Both the position numbers and the translations under genes were made by a program. A stretch of DNA of 64,000 bases from Pseudomonadota bacterium. GTDB lineage: Bacteria > Chloroflexota > UBA6077 > JAJPHF01. Below the pieces are notes generated by a model. It worked only from the letters and a program-made list of their open reading frames with translations, did not search any database and was not told where the DNA came from. Shown here piece by piece: positions 8,637 to 16,355 of the stretch (the stretch's first letter is position 1; each line of letters opens with the position of its first letter). The stretch is taken from contig JAJPHF010000184.1 in assembly GCA_021325365.1 (NCBI GenBank), positions 1 through 64,000 on the forward strand, in the 5' to 3' direction.

Positions 8637-9800
8637 ATGAAGCGAAGCGCTGAACGCATCCTGGTCACGCACGCCGGCAGCCTGCCGCGGCCGGACGGCC
8701 TGCGGGCGCTGGTCGCCGCGAAGACCAGCGGCCAGCCGTATGACGCGGCGGCGCTCGCCGAACGGCTGCGGGCCGCGGTCGCTGAGACGGTGCAGCAGCA
8801 GGCGGCAGCCGGAGTGGACGTCGTCAACGACGGCGAGCTGAGCAAGAGCAACTTCCTCTTCTACGTGCGCGAGCGGCTCGGCGGCTGCGCGGAGCAGCCC
8901 CCAACGCTGCCCAGCACGGCGACGGCCGGCATCTCCGGCCGCGACGCCCGCGACTTCCCCGAGTACTTCGCCACGGACAGCGGCCGCCGCCAGATCGGCG
9001 CGACGCTCGCCCAGAAGCGCGTCTCCGCCGTCGAGCCGCTGCGCTACGTGGGCCAGGCGGCCATCCAGACCGACCTCGACAACTTCCGCGCGGCGCTCCA
9101 GGGCGTCGCGGTCGAAGAGGCGTTCCTGCCGGCCGTGGCGCCCGGCAGCATCGAGCACTGGCTCGGCAACGCCTACTACCCGACGCACGAGGCCTTCCTG
9201 TTCGGCATCGCCGACGCCATGCGCGAGGAGTACCAGGCGATCGTGGGCGCCGGCTTCCTGCTCCAGATCGACGATCCGGGGCTGGCCGACTCCTGGCAGA
9301 TGCACCCCGACATGGACGTGGCAGCGTACCGCCAGCTAGCCGCGCTGCACGTCGCGGCGCTGAACCACGCCTTGCGCGACGTCCCGCCCGACCGCGTGCG
9401 CTTCCACATGTGCTGGGGCAGCTACCACGGCCCGCACAAGCACGACATCCCCCTGCGCCACATCGTGGACCTGATTCTCCAGGTGCGCGCCGAGGCGTAC
9501 TCTATCGAGGCCTCGAACGCCGCCCACGAGCACGAGTGGCGTGTCTGGGAAGACGTCAAGCTGCCCGAGGGCAAGATCCTGATCCCCGGCGTCGCCGGCC
9601 ACGCCAGCGACTTCGTGGAGCACCCGGAGCTGATCGCCGAGCGCCTCGTGCGCTACGCGCGACTCGTCGGCCGCGAGAACGTGATGGCCGGCACCGACTG
9701 CGGCCTGGGCGAGCGGGTCGGCCATCCCTCGCTCGTCTGGGCGAAGTTCCAGGCGATGGCCGAGGGCGCCCGCCTGGCAACCAAGCAATTGTGGGGATAG
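8637..9800 (+). CDS. Cobalamin-independent methionine-synthase-family methyltransferase (catalytic domain only, 387 aa)
   Basis: This is a stand-alone TIM barrel related to the C-terminal half of MetE (about 750 aa in full). All four zinc ligands can be placed: His 257 and Cys 259 in FHMCWG, Glu 291 in SIEASN, and Cys 355 in AGTDCGLG. The N-terminal ILVTHAGSLPRP is the family's opening. The enzyme should transfer a methyl group to a thiol such as homocysteine; the methyl donor of these short archaeal/bacterial forms varies. The start ATG follows GGAGAAAGC and lies 8 nt after a binding-protein gene, with which it probably forms an operon. Confidence 0.88.
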   Translation: MKRSAERILVTHAGSLPRPDGLRALVAAKTSGQPYDAAALAERLRAAVAETVQQQAAAGVDVVNDGELSKSNFLFYVRERLGGCAEQPPTLPSTATAGISGRDARDFPEYFATDSGRRQIGATLAQKRVSAVEPLRYVGQAAIQTDLDNFRAALQGVAVEEAFLPAVAPGSIEHWLGNAYYPTHEAFLFGIADAMREEYQAIVGAGFLLQIDDPGLADSWQMHPDMDVAAYRQLAALHVAALNHALRDVPPDRVRFHMCWGSYHGPHKHDIPLRHIVDLILQVRAEAYSIEASNAAHEHEWRVWEDVKLPEGKILIPGVAGHASDFVEHPELIAERLVRYARLVGRENVMAGTDCGLGERVGHPSLVWAKFQAMAEGARLATKQLWG

Positions 9801-9806
9801 CCCAGT

Positions 9807-10604
9807 TCAGGCGCGCAGGAAGTCCTGTACCAGCGCCGCGACGCGCTCGGGCTGCTCCAGGTGGGGCAGGTGGCCGGCGCGGTCGATCAGCTCGACGCGA
9901 GCGCCGGGGATCTGGGCCGCGAAGTCCTGGGCATAGGCGGGCGCGATCACGCCGTCCTGCTGCCCCCAGAGGATGAGCGTTGGCGCGCTGATGCGGTGAA
10001 TGCGCTTCCGCAGGCCGCGGTCGGGGATCGGCCAGACGAACTTGCCCGTGCAGGCCAGCGACCAGATCACGTCGGCCTGCGCCTCCGCGCGCGCGTCGCG
10101 GTCCTCGGGCAGGCTGAAGAAGCGCCCCGCGGCCCCGCCCGCCGGGTCGGCGAACACCGCCTCGCGGCAGCGGTCCTCCGGCAGGATCATCCAGTTCGTG
10201 ACGGGCCGCTCCTCGCGCCACAGCCCGAGTGGGGCGATAAGCACGAGCCGGCCCACGCGCTCGGGCATCGCGGCGGCTAGCTCGCTGGCCACCATGCCGC
10301 CGAACGAGTAGCCGACGACGGCCGGGGCGCGCAGGTCCAGCCGGTCGAATAGCTCGCCATAGTACACCAGCAGGTCGAGCCAGTCGGCGAGGCCGTAGAT
10401 TGCGTCGGGGTCGCCTGGGGTGGTGCCCGGGTGCCGCGGCGCGTAGACCGTATGGGTCCGGGCCAGGCGGCCGATCAACTCGCCGTCGTGGCGCGGCCCC
10501 CACGGGCCGTGCAGGAACACGAGAGGCGGCCCGTCGCCCTCCACCCGCACCCCCGTCTCGACCGTGCCCTGCCAGAGCCGAAGCCCGCGGTCCTCCACCG
10601 CCAT
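9807..10604 (-). CDS. Alpha/beta hydrolase (265 aa)
   Basis: The start at 10604 is preceded by GGAGGTGG; the frame stays open 190 nt further upstream, but that part consists of dispersed hairpins and is not credible coding sequence. The protein has an HGPWG oxyanion loop, a nucleophile elbow GYSFGGMV, a late Asp, and the catalytic His in DRAGHLPHLEQPERV. The length and motifs match MhpC/BphD-like C-C hydrolases and haloperoxidase-like esterases. It is likely cytoplasmic. It lies downstream of an LLM monooxygenase on the same strand, consistent with processing a ring-cleavage or lactone product, but the substrate is not known. Confidence 0.85.
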   Translation of the reverse strand: MAVEDRGLRLWQGTVETGVRVEGDGPPLVFLHGPWGPRHDGELIGRLARTHTVYAPRHPGTTPGDPDAIYGLADWLDLLVYYGELFDRLDLRAPAVVGYSFGGMVASELAAAMPERVGRLVLIAPLGLWREERPVTNWMILPEDRCREAVFADPAGGAAGRFFSLPEDRDARAEAQADVIWSLACTGKFVWPIPDRGLRKRIHRISAPTLILWGQQDGVIAPAYAQDFAAQIPGARVELIDRAGHLPHLEQPERVAALVQDFLRA

Positions 10605-10689
10605 GCCACCACCTCCGTGGTACCCGGGGGCGCAGGGGCGCTCCCCTACCGGGGTCTGGTCCCCCCTCGTCTTCCGGGGGTGCCGGGGA

Positions 10690-10715
10690 GTGGCGCTTGC
10701 CGTATTCCGCGCCAC
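10690..10715 (-). repeat. GGAATAC-loop hairpin, copy A
   Basis: A 7-bp perfect stem (GTGGCGC with GCGCCAC) encloses a 12-nt loop, GGAATACGGCAA when read on the minus strand, the strand of both flanking genes. Outer sequences (CCGG... ...CCGG) extend the pairing. A second copy follows 78 nt away; others are at 29432-29457 and 46046-46071. Confidence 0.8.
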
Positions 10716-10767
10716 ACCCTGCCGGCGGCGCTGCTCCTTCCCCTCGTCCCCCGGGGGTGCCGGGGCA

Positions 10768-10793
10768 GTGGCGCTCGCAGTATTCCGCGCCAC
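10768..10793 (-). repeat. GGAATAC-loop hairpin, copy B
   Basis: Same 7-bp stem (GTGGCGC/GCGCCAC) as copy A, loop GGAATACTGCGA on the minus strand. Copies A and B form a tandem pair in the leader between the LLM gene and the hydrolase gene, both in sense orientation. Confidence 0.8.
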
Positions 10794-10799
10794 ACCCTG

Positions 10800-10880
10800 C
10801 CGGGGGGCGTGGGGGGTGTCCCCCCAACCTACCCTCTTCTTCTTCCTACCGGGGGTGTGGGGGTGTCCCCCACCTGCCCG
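10800..10880. repeat. GGGGGTGT...CCCCC palindromes, two copies
   Basis: Two short inverted repeats (GGGGGGTGTCCCCCC and GGGGGTGTCCCCC) lie just after the LLM stop on the minus strand. Similar ones occur at 49123-49143 and 62533-62551. They may be terminators or mobile palindromes. Confidence 0.5.
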
Positions 10881-10889
10881 CTGATGCCC

Positions 10890-12125
10890 TTATGACTCCC
10901 CGCCCGCCGCGGCGGGCACCGACCGCGGCGCCCGCAGCCGCTCCGGCCACCAGCGGTCCTCCCACTCGTCGTCCCAGAGGCCTTCCAGCGCCGGCAGCAC
11001 CTCGCGCGTGAACAGGTCGATGTTCTGCAGGCACAGCTCGTGGGGCATCGAGCCGAAGTGGAGCAGCGTCAGCAGGTGGCCGATGCGCAGCCGCTTCACC
11101 GCCTCGACCAGCTGGTCGCGGACCGTCGCCGGGCTGCCCGTGATCACGAACCCGCGGTCCACGAAGTCCTTGTACCGCATCGCGTGGGTGTCGGGCCGGT
11201 CGCGCAGCGGCGCCTTGAACTGGCGCATCATGCTCGGATAGTCCTGGTGGCCGGGGATCGCCTGATAGTACGGCGGTATGTACAGCAGCTTGTGGTAGAA
11301 GTACTCGACGTGCGGCGCGTACTCCTCGGCCGCGGCGTCCGTCTCCGAGACGCCGACCAGCTGCAGGAACGTCAACCGGTAAGGGTTCGCATCCCGCCCC
11401 TTCTTCGTCACGGCCTCCCAGTAGTAGTCGCCCAGCGTCTCCGCGTTCTTCGCGCCCGCGTAGCTCAGGTGGGCGAAGCAGAAGTCGCGCTCGGTCACGT
11501 ACTCCACCGTCGTCGGGCTGCTGCCGGGAATCCAGATCGGCGGGTGCGGTTGCTGGATCGGCCGCGGCCAGAGGTTCACCATCGGCAGCTGGTAGTGCGT
11601 GCCGTTCCAGGCGAAGATCTCCCTCGCCGACCAGGCCTTCAGCGTCAGCGCGAGCGCCTCGTCGAAGCGCTCGCGCTGATCGATCGGCACGACGCCGTTC
11701 GAGATCGTGGCGTCGGTCGGCAGGCCGCGCGGGAAGCCGGCCACCAGTCGGCCGCCGCTCAGGCAGTCCAGCAGCCCGTACTCCTCGGCGATGCGCGTGG
11801 GCGGGCTGGTCGAGGGCAGCGTCGAGCCGATCTGGATAATTGCCACGTTCTGGCCCTGCGTGGCGCGCGCCAGCACCGAGCCCATCAGGCTCGGGTTGGC
11901 CATGAAGCCGTACACGTTCTGGTGGTGCTGGTTCGTGCACAGGCCGTGCATGCCCGCGTTCGCGGCGTAGATCAGCTCATCCAACGTCCAGTTGTAGTAC
12001 TGGCCCACCTTGTCGGGATCGGCCACGTCGAACCAGACCGGGTCGATGTAGGCGGACCGGTAACGCTGATCGAAGTCGGCCGGCAAGTCGCGATACGGCA
12101 TGAGATGGAACATGCAGACTTTCAC
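10890..12125 (-). CDS. LLM-class flavin-dependent monooxygenase (bacterial luciferase-like, 411 aa)
   Basis: The GTG start at 12125 follows GAGGGATACC and gives MKVCMFHLMPYRDLP, a common beginning in this family. The TIM-barrel core is shown by AANAGMHGLCTNQHH, RIAEEYGLLDCLSGGRL and VAGFPRG; the C-terminus has the usual TVRDQLVEAVKRL segment. These FMN- or F420-using enzymes oxygenate or desulfonate organic substrates with a separate flavin reductase, which is not seen here. At 411 residues it is longer than most (330-360). It is followed by the alpha/beta hydrolase on the same strand, after 285 nt of repeats. It is one of four intact LLM genes in the window. Confidence 0.88.
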   Translation of the reverse strand: MKVCMFHLMPYRDLPADFDQRYRSAYIDPVWFDVADPDKVGQYYNWTLDELIYAANAGMHGLCTNQHHQNVYGFMANPSLMGSVLARATQGQNVAIIQIGSTLPSTSPPTRIAEEYGLLDCLSGGRLVAGFPRGLPTDATISNGVVPIDQRERFDEALALTLKAWSAREIFAWNGTHYQLPMVNLWPRPIQQPHPPIWIPGSSPTTVEYVTERDFCFAHLSYAGAKNAETLGDYYWEAVTKKGRDANPYRLTFLQLVGVSETDAAAEEYAPHVEYFYHKLLYIPPYYQAIPGHQDYPSMMRQFKAPLRDRPDTHAMRYKDFVDRGFVITGSPATVRDQLVEAVKRLRIGHLLTLLHFGSMPHELCLQNIDLFTREVLPALEGLWDDEWEDRWWPERLRAPRSVPAAAGGES

Positions 12126-12252
12126 GGTATCCCTCGCCTTCCGCGCTACCGTTGCGGTCCCGCCGCGTGGCCCTACGATACGAGCCGCGTTCGGCCGCCG
12201 TCAAGCCGCCCCAGTCGGCGGCCGAGCCGGATTTGGGGCAATGCAGAGGTAG

Positions 12253-12273
12253 GGCAGGAGCTCGTCCCTTGCC
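12253..12273. repeat. Dispersed hairpin, copy 2 of the GGGCAAGGG family
   Basis: GGCAGGAG and CCCTTGCC around loop CTCGT, with two stem changes, flanked by AGGTAGG and CGGGGTAACCCCTC. The flanks match the copy at 20391-20411. It lies between divergent genes. Confidence 0.6.
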
Positions 12274-12368
12274 GCTCGGCCGGGGTAACCCCTCATCCGT
12301 GGGACGATAGGATCCCGCCCAAGCTGTAGCTCGAATCGCGGCTGCACGCGACGCGCGGCCAGGCGTGC

Positions 12369-12374
12369 TATAAC
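12369..12374 (+). promoter_or_regulatory. Possible extended -10 for the first Rieske gene
   Basis: TATAAC preceded by TGC forms an extended -10-like element about 28 nt before the start codon. There is no clear -35. Confidence 0.3.
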
Positions 12375-12401
12375 CGTGTGCTGCGCTTGAAGAGGTCCGT
12401 C

Positions 12402-13670
12402 GTGCTGACACGTGAAGAGAACGAGCTGCTGACGCGCACCGGCCCCGGCACGCCCATGGGCCAGCTCCTGCGCCGCTACTGGCTGCCCGCCCTGCTCAGC
12501 GAGGAGCTGCCGGAGCCAGACGGCCGCCCGGTCCGCCTGCCGCTCCTGGGCGAGCGGCTGGTCGCCTACCGCGACGCCACCGGCCAGGTGGGGCTGCTCG
12601 AAGAAGCCTGCCCGCACCGCGGCGCGTCGCTGGCGCTGGGCCGCAACGAGGACGGCGCCCTGCGCTGCCTCTACCACGGCTGGCAGTTCGACCGCAGCGG
12701 CCGCTGCACCGACATGCCCACCGAGCGGCCGGGCAGCCCTTTCCGCGAGCGCGTCCGCGCGCAAGCCTACCCCACCCGCGAGGCCGCCGGCATCGTCTGG
12801 GCCTACCTCGGCCCGCCCGACCGGCTGCCGCCCTTCCCGGCCTACGAGTGGATGGGGCTGCCGGCCGAGCAGCAGCGCGTGTGGAAGCTCCTGCACGAGT
12901 GCAACTACCTGCAAGCGCTCGAGCGTGACGTGAACCTGGCCCACGTGCGCATCGCCCACCGCACGCTGTCCGAGCGCGAGATGGCGGCGGGCGCCCGGCT
13001 CGCGGACCTCGACCGCCAGGACACCGTGCCAGACGTGGACGTGGAGCCGACGCGCTACGGCTTCCGCTACGCGGCCATCTACCGGCCCGACGAGCCGCTG
13101 CACCAGGTACGCGTCGGGGCGTTCGTCGCGCCCTGCCTGCTGTTCCTGGGGCCGATCGGGGAGCACTGTGTGGCAATGGCGTTCGTGCCGCGCGACGACG
13201 AGAGCAACTGGCACTTCCTGGTGCGCTACAACGTGGCGGGGCCGGTGGACGCGGCGACCTACGCGGCCACGCGCGGCGTCGCGGAGGTGGGCCCGGACTT
13301 CCGCAAGCGGCGCAACCGGGACAACGACTACTTGCAGGATCGTGCGGCCATGCAGCGCAGCTTCAACGGCATCGCGGGCGTGATCGTCGAGGACCACGCG
13401 CTCGCCGAGCTACAGGGCCCGATCGTGGACCGCACCCGCGAGACCCTGACGGCGACCGACGCGCCGATCGTCGCCCTGCGCGACCTGCTGCTGCGACACG
13501 CGGGCCAGTTTGCGGCGGGCCAAGAGCCGGCGCTCCCCGGCCTCGACCCGGCGCTGCCCTTCGGCGCTATCGGCGGCGCCACGCTCACCAAGCCGGCGCA
13601 GACGCCCTGGCGCGAGGCAGCGCCGCTCCCTCCGGGTCTAGCGCTGCCCGCCGCCCCGGCTCCACACTAA
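12402..13670 (+). CDS. Rieske non-heme iron oxygenase, large subunit (422 aa), first of a tandem pair
   Basis: The GTG start at 12402 is chosen because its tandem paralog begins at the matching position and AGAGG precedes it. The N-terminal Rieske domain has both 2Fe-2S half-motifs, CPHRG and CLYHGW. The catalytic domain has the facial-triad histidines H181 and H186 and a late QD that may give the carboxylate. The Asp that normally bridges electron transfer from the neighbouring Rieske centre is Asn 178 here, while the paralog has Asp 178. Such enzymes hydroxylate or O-demethylate aromatics with a separate reductase, not found here. Substrate unknown. Confidence 0.9.
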   Translation: MLTREENELLTRTGPGTPMGQLLRRYWLPALLSEELPEPDGRPVRLPLLGERLVAYRDATGQVGLLEEACPHRGASLALGRNEDGALRCLYHGWQFDRSGRCTDMPTERPGSPFRERVRAQAYPTREAAGIVWAYLGPPDRLPPFPAYEWMGLPAEQQRVWKLLHECNYLQALERDVNLAHVRIAHRTLSEREMAAGARLADLDRQDTVPDVDVEPTRYGFRYAAIYRPDEPLHQVRVGAFVAPCLLFLGPIGEHCVAMAFVPRDDESNWHFLVRYNVAGPVDAATYAATRGVAEVGPDFRKRRNRDNDYLQDRAAMQRSFNGIAGVIVEDHALAELQGPIVDRTRETLTATDAPIVALRDLLLRHAGQFAAGQEPALPGLDPALPFGAIGGATLTKPAQTPWREAAPLPPGLALPAAPAPH

Positions 13671-13832
13671 ATGACACCTGGCCGGCGAGCGGTATATGCG
13701 CAGTGCACGGATGGGCGAGAGTTCGAAGGGGGGCGCGCATAGCCGCCCGTGGCCCGCAGGCTAGCGCCTCGACGCCCGCAAGCCGGGGCAGCGGCGCCTT
13801 GGCGTCGTGGGGCGGCTTGGACCGGCGGCGGC

Positions 13833-13886
13833 GTAGGGGCGGCTCTCGTGGCCGCCCGCGGCCGTCGAGGCCGCCGCCCCGGCGCC
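13833..13886. repeat. GTAGGGGCG double-hairpin repeat, copy 1
   Basis: Two consecutive hairpins: GGGCGGC/GCCGCCC around TCTCGTG, then GCGGCC/GGCCGC around GTCGA. Copies at 19466-19517 and 25246-25342 share the layout, with the first stem changing in both arms. Confidence 0.75.
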
Positions 13887-13939
13887 CACCGGTCGCCGGC
13901 GCGTCGCTCGCCGGCAACGCCCGACCAGGGAGGACGACG

Positions 13940-15172
13940 ATGCTCTCGAAGGAAGACAATGAGCTGCTGACGCGCACTGGCCCCGGCACGCCGATGGGCC
14001 AGCTCCTGCGCCGCTACTGGCTGCCCGCCCTGCTCAGCGAGGAGCTGCCGGAGCCAGACGGCCGCCCGGTCCGCCTGCCACTCCTGGGCGAGCGGCTGGT
14101 CGCCTACCGGGACTCCACGGGAGCAGTGGGCTTGCTGGAGGAGTCGTGCCCGCACCGCGGCGCGTCGCTCGCGCTCGGCCGGAACGAGGACGGGGCCATC
14201 CGCTGCATCTACCACGGCTGGCAGTTCGACCGAGAGGGCCGCTGCACCGACATGCCGACCGAGCGGCCGGGCAGCCCTTTCCCCGAGCGGGTGCGCGCGC
14301 AAGCCTACCCCACCCGCGAGGCCGCCGGCATCGTCTGGGCCTACCTCGGCCCGCCACAGCTGATGCCGTGCTTCCCCAACTTCCTCTGGCTCAAGCTGTA
14401 TCCGGCACGGGCGGCAGCCTTCAAGATCCTGGAGGAGTGCAACTGGGCGCAGGCGCTGGAGGGCGGGCTGGACATGGCGCACGCCCCCATCCTGCACCGC
14501 AGCGCGCCCTGGTCGGTGCGCGACGACGACGTGCGCCAGCGCAACCTGGCGCCGCGCCACGACGTGCAGCTCACCCCCTATGGCCTGCGCTACGGCGCGA
14601 TCTGGGACCGCGAGGATGGCGCGCAGCACGTGCGCATCATCTCGTACGTCGCGCCCTGGTGGACCATCACCTCGCCCGGCTCGTTCGGCTCGCGCCAGAT
14701 CTCGGCCGACCGCGTGGCGAACGCCTGGGTGCCGCGCGACGACGTGAGCGCCTGGCACTTCCAGTACTACTTCAATCCCGAGCAGCCGATCGACGTGCCC
14801 TGGCGCATCGCCACCGCGGGCTACGAGGTGGACGAGCACTACCGCAAGCAGCGCAACCGGGACAACGGCTATCTGCAAGACGCCGCGGCGATGCGCACCG
14901 AGAGCGTATCGGGCATCCGTGGCGTCATCACGCAGGACCACGCCGTGAACGAGAGCCAGGGCCCCATCGTGGATCGCACGAAGGAGCACCTGGCCGCGTG
15001 CGACGTGGCGGCAATCGCCATGCGGAAGATCCTGCTCGACGCCGCCAAGAGCCTGGCAGCCGACCAGCCCCCGCCCGGCCTCGATCCGGCGATCGCCTAC
15101 GACCGCATCCTCAGCGAGACGATCGACGCGCCCGCCGGCGTGCCCTGGCAGACGGCCGGCTGCTGGGACTGA
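13940..15172 (+). CDS. Rieske non-heme iron oxygenase, large subunit (410 aa), second of a tandem pair
   Basis: The ATG at 13940 follows GGGAGGACGACG; in-frame sequence upstream contains a repeat and is not coding. The Rieske motifs CPHRG and CIYHGW are intact. The iron site has Asp 178, His 181 and His 186 in GLDMAHAPILH and a late QD. The first 135 residues differ from the upstream paralog at only about eight positions, whereas the catalytic domains are strongly diverged. It belongs to the phthalate-dioxygenase-like group, which hydroxylates or demethylates aromatic acids. It is followed by an amidohydrolase that could decarboxylate or hydrolyse the product. Confidence 0.92.
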   Translation: MLSKEDNELLTRTGPGTPMGQLLRRYWLPALLSEELPEPDGRPVRLPLLGERLVAYRDSTGAVGLLEESCPHRGASLALGRNEDGAIRCIYHGWQFDREGRCTDMPTERPGSPFPERVRAQAYPTREAAGIVWAYLGPPQLMPCFPNFLWLKLYPARAAAFKILEECNWAQALEGGLDMAHAPILHRSAPWSVRDDDVRQRNLAPRHDVQLTPYGLRYGAIWDREDGAQHVRIISYVAPWWTITSPGSFGSRQISADRVANAWVPRDDVSAWHFQYYFNPEQPIDVPWRIATAGYEVDEHYRKQRNRDNGYLQDAAAMRTESVSGIRGVITQDHAVNESQGPIVDRTKEHLAACDVAAIAMRKILLDAAKSLAADQPPPGLDPAIAYDRILSETIDAPAGVPWQTAGCWD

Positions 15173-15274
15173 GGCGCGCGGAGACGCGATGACGTACCAG
15201 GGCTCGCGCGAGCTGCGGCCGCGCGGAGCCTGCCGCGGGCCGAGCGCCCCACCCGCGGCGTGACGGAGGAGCAG

Positions 15275-16249
15275 ATGGCCTGGGAGATGCCCGGTCTCAG
15301 CGGCACGCCGCTGACGATCGACAGCCACGCACACATCAACCCGCCGCGCTGGTCGCAAGCCGCCGGCGCCGCCATCCGGCCGTTCGACCTCGACGCGCTG
15401 TTCCGCGAGCAGGACGCGGCCGGGGTGAGCCTGACGGTGTTCGGCCAGCCGTGGTTCCGCCGGCCGCCCGACCGCACGCCGATCGACGCGACGCGCGAGT
15501 TCAACGACTTCGCCGTCGAGCTGACGGCCCGCCACCCCGACCGTCTGCTCGGCCTGGCCGCGGCCAATCCGTTCGGCGGCGACCCCTACCTGCGCGAGCT
15601 GGAGCGCGCGATCACGGAGGGCGGCCTGCCGGGGGTGCTGGTCAACAGCAGCGTGGAGGGCGAATACCTCGACTCGCGTCGCGCCGACGACTTCTGGGCG
15701 CTGGTGACCCGCCTCGACGTGCCGGTGTTCATCCACCCGCCCTACCAGACGATCGGCAACGAACGAATGGAGATGTACCGCCTGCCCGAGATGCTGGGGC
15801 GGCCGTTCGACACGACGCTCACGCTGGCCCGCCTGATCCTCACCGGCGTGCTGGAGCGCTACCCCACGCTGAACCTGGTGTGCGCGCACCTGGGCGGCGC
15901 GATCGCGCTCTTGCCCGGGCGGCTGAACTTCGGCTACGAGCTACGCCACGATCAGACCTTCGGCCCCTGGGAGCCCGACGTGCTCACCAAGCCGCCCAGC
16001 GAGTACATCGCTCAGCTTTACCTCGACACGATGTGCCTGCACATGCCGGCGGTAATGCTGCTGGTGGCGACGGTCGGCGTGGACCACGTCGTCTTCGGGA
16101 GCGATCATCCGCCGGTGCCGATCCCGCTGGAGCGCCACACGGCAGTGATTCATAACCTGCCGCTGGCCCACGCCGACAAGGCGAAGATCCTCGGCCTGAA
16201 CCTGGCACGGCTGCTCAAGCTGCCGGTGGGCAGCGCCAGCGGGGAATAG
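15275..16249 (+). CDS. Amidohydrolase family protein, ACMSD-like (324 aa)
   Basis: The ATG at 15275 has GGAGGA four nt upstream; a GTG at 15260 lacks one. The metal-binding start IDSHAHI (HxH), a His-bearing FIHPPYQ strand, CAHLGGAI and the terminal FGSDHP Asp mark the ACMSD-type TIM barrel, which decarboxylates or hydrates aromatic and muconate acids using one zinc. The length is typical. It follows the two Rieske genes on the same strand at 102 nt, consistent with a pathway step after ring hydroxylation. Ligand choice cannot be read from the sequence. Confidence 0.88.
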   Translation: MAWEMPGLSGTPLTIDSHAHINPPRWSQAAGAAIRPFDLDALFREQDAAGVSLTVFGQPWFRRPPDRTPIDATREFNDFAVELTARHPDRLLGLAAANPFGGDPYLRELERAITEGGLPGVLVNSSVEGEYLDSRRADDFWALVTRLDVPVFIHPPYQTIGNERMEMYRLPEMLGRPFDTTLTLARLILTGVLERYPTLNLVCAHLGGAIALLPGRLNFGYELRHDQTFGPWEPDVLTKPPSEYIAQLYLDTMCLHMPAVMLLVATVGVDHVVFGSDHPPVPIPLERHTAVIHNLPLAHADKAKILGLNLARLLKLPVGSASGE

Positions 16250-16268
16250 GGGATGGGGCTTAGAGGCT

Positions 16269-16297
16269 AGGGAATAGGGCGCATCCCCCTATTCCCT
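16269..16297. terminator. Hairpin between convergent genes
   Basis: An 11-bp perfect stem (AGGGAATAGGG with CCCTATTCCCT) and a 7-nt loop lie just after the amidohydrolase stop and before the VOC stop on the other strand. It can work as a two-way terminator. There is no U-tract. Confidence 0.55.
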
Positions 16298-16355
16298 GGC
16301 CCCTAGCCCCTATCCCCTGGCCCCTAGCCCCTATCCCCTGGCCCCTAGCCGCTAC
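16294..16355. repeat. About 21-bp tandem repeat, three units
   Basis: Three near-identical units of CCCCTGGCCCCTAGCCCCTAT follow one another; the last one contains the stop codon of the VOC gene on the minus strand. Confidence 0.85.

Noticed and set aside
10605..10793. N-terminal extension of the 9807 hydrolase through the two hairpins
   Set aside because: A good ribosome site and start exist at 10604; the extension consists of repeated palindromes, although its open frame helped reveal the shared frame of the repeat.
13703..13939. Upstream in-frame extension of the second Rieske gene
   Set aside because: It contains the GTAGGGGCG repeat and lacks a ribosome site; the paralog alignment and GGGAGG fix the start at 13940.
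13667..15889. 740-codon minus-strand open frame opposite Rieske and amidohydrolase genes
   Set aside because: His/Arg/Val-rich shadow of three genes with intact catalytic motifs on the plus strand.
16294..16355. CRISPR or iteron array from the 21-bp tandem repeats
   Set aside because: Units are directly joined without spacers, C-rich and overlap a stop codon; they look like a simple tandem duplication next to a terminator hairpin.
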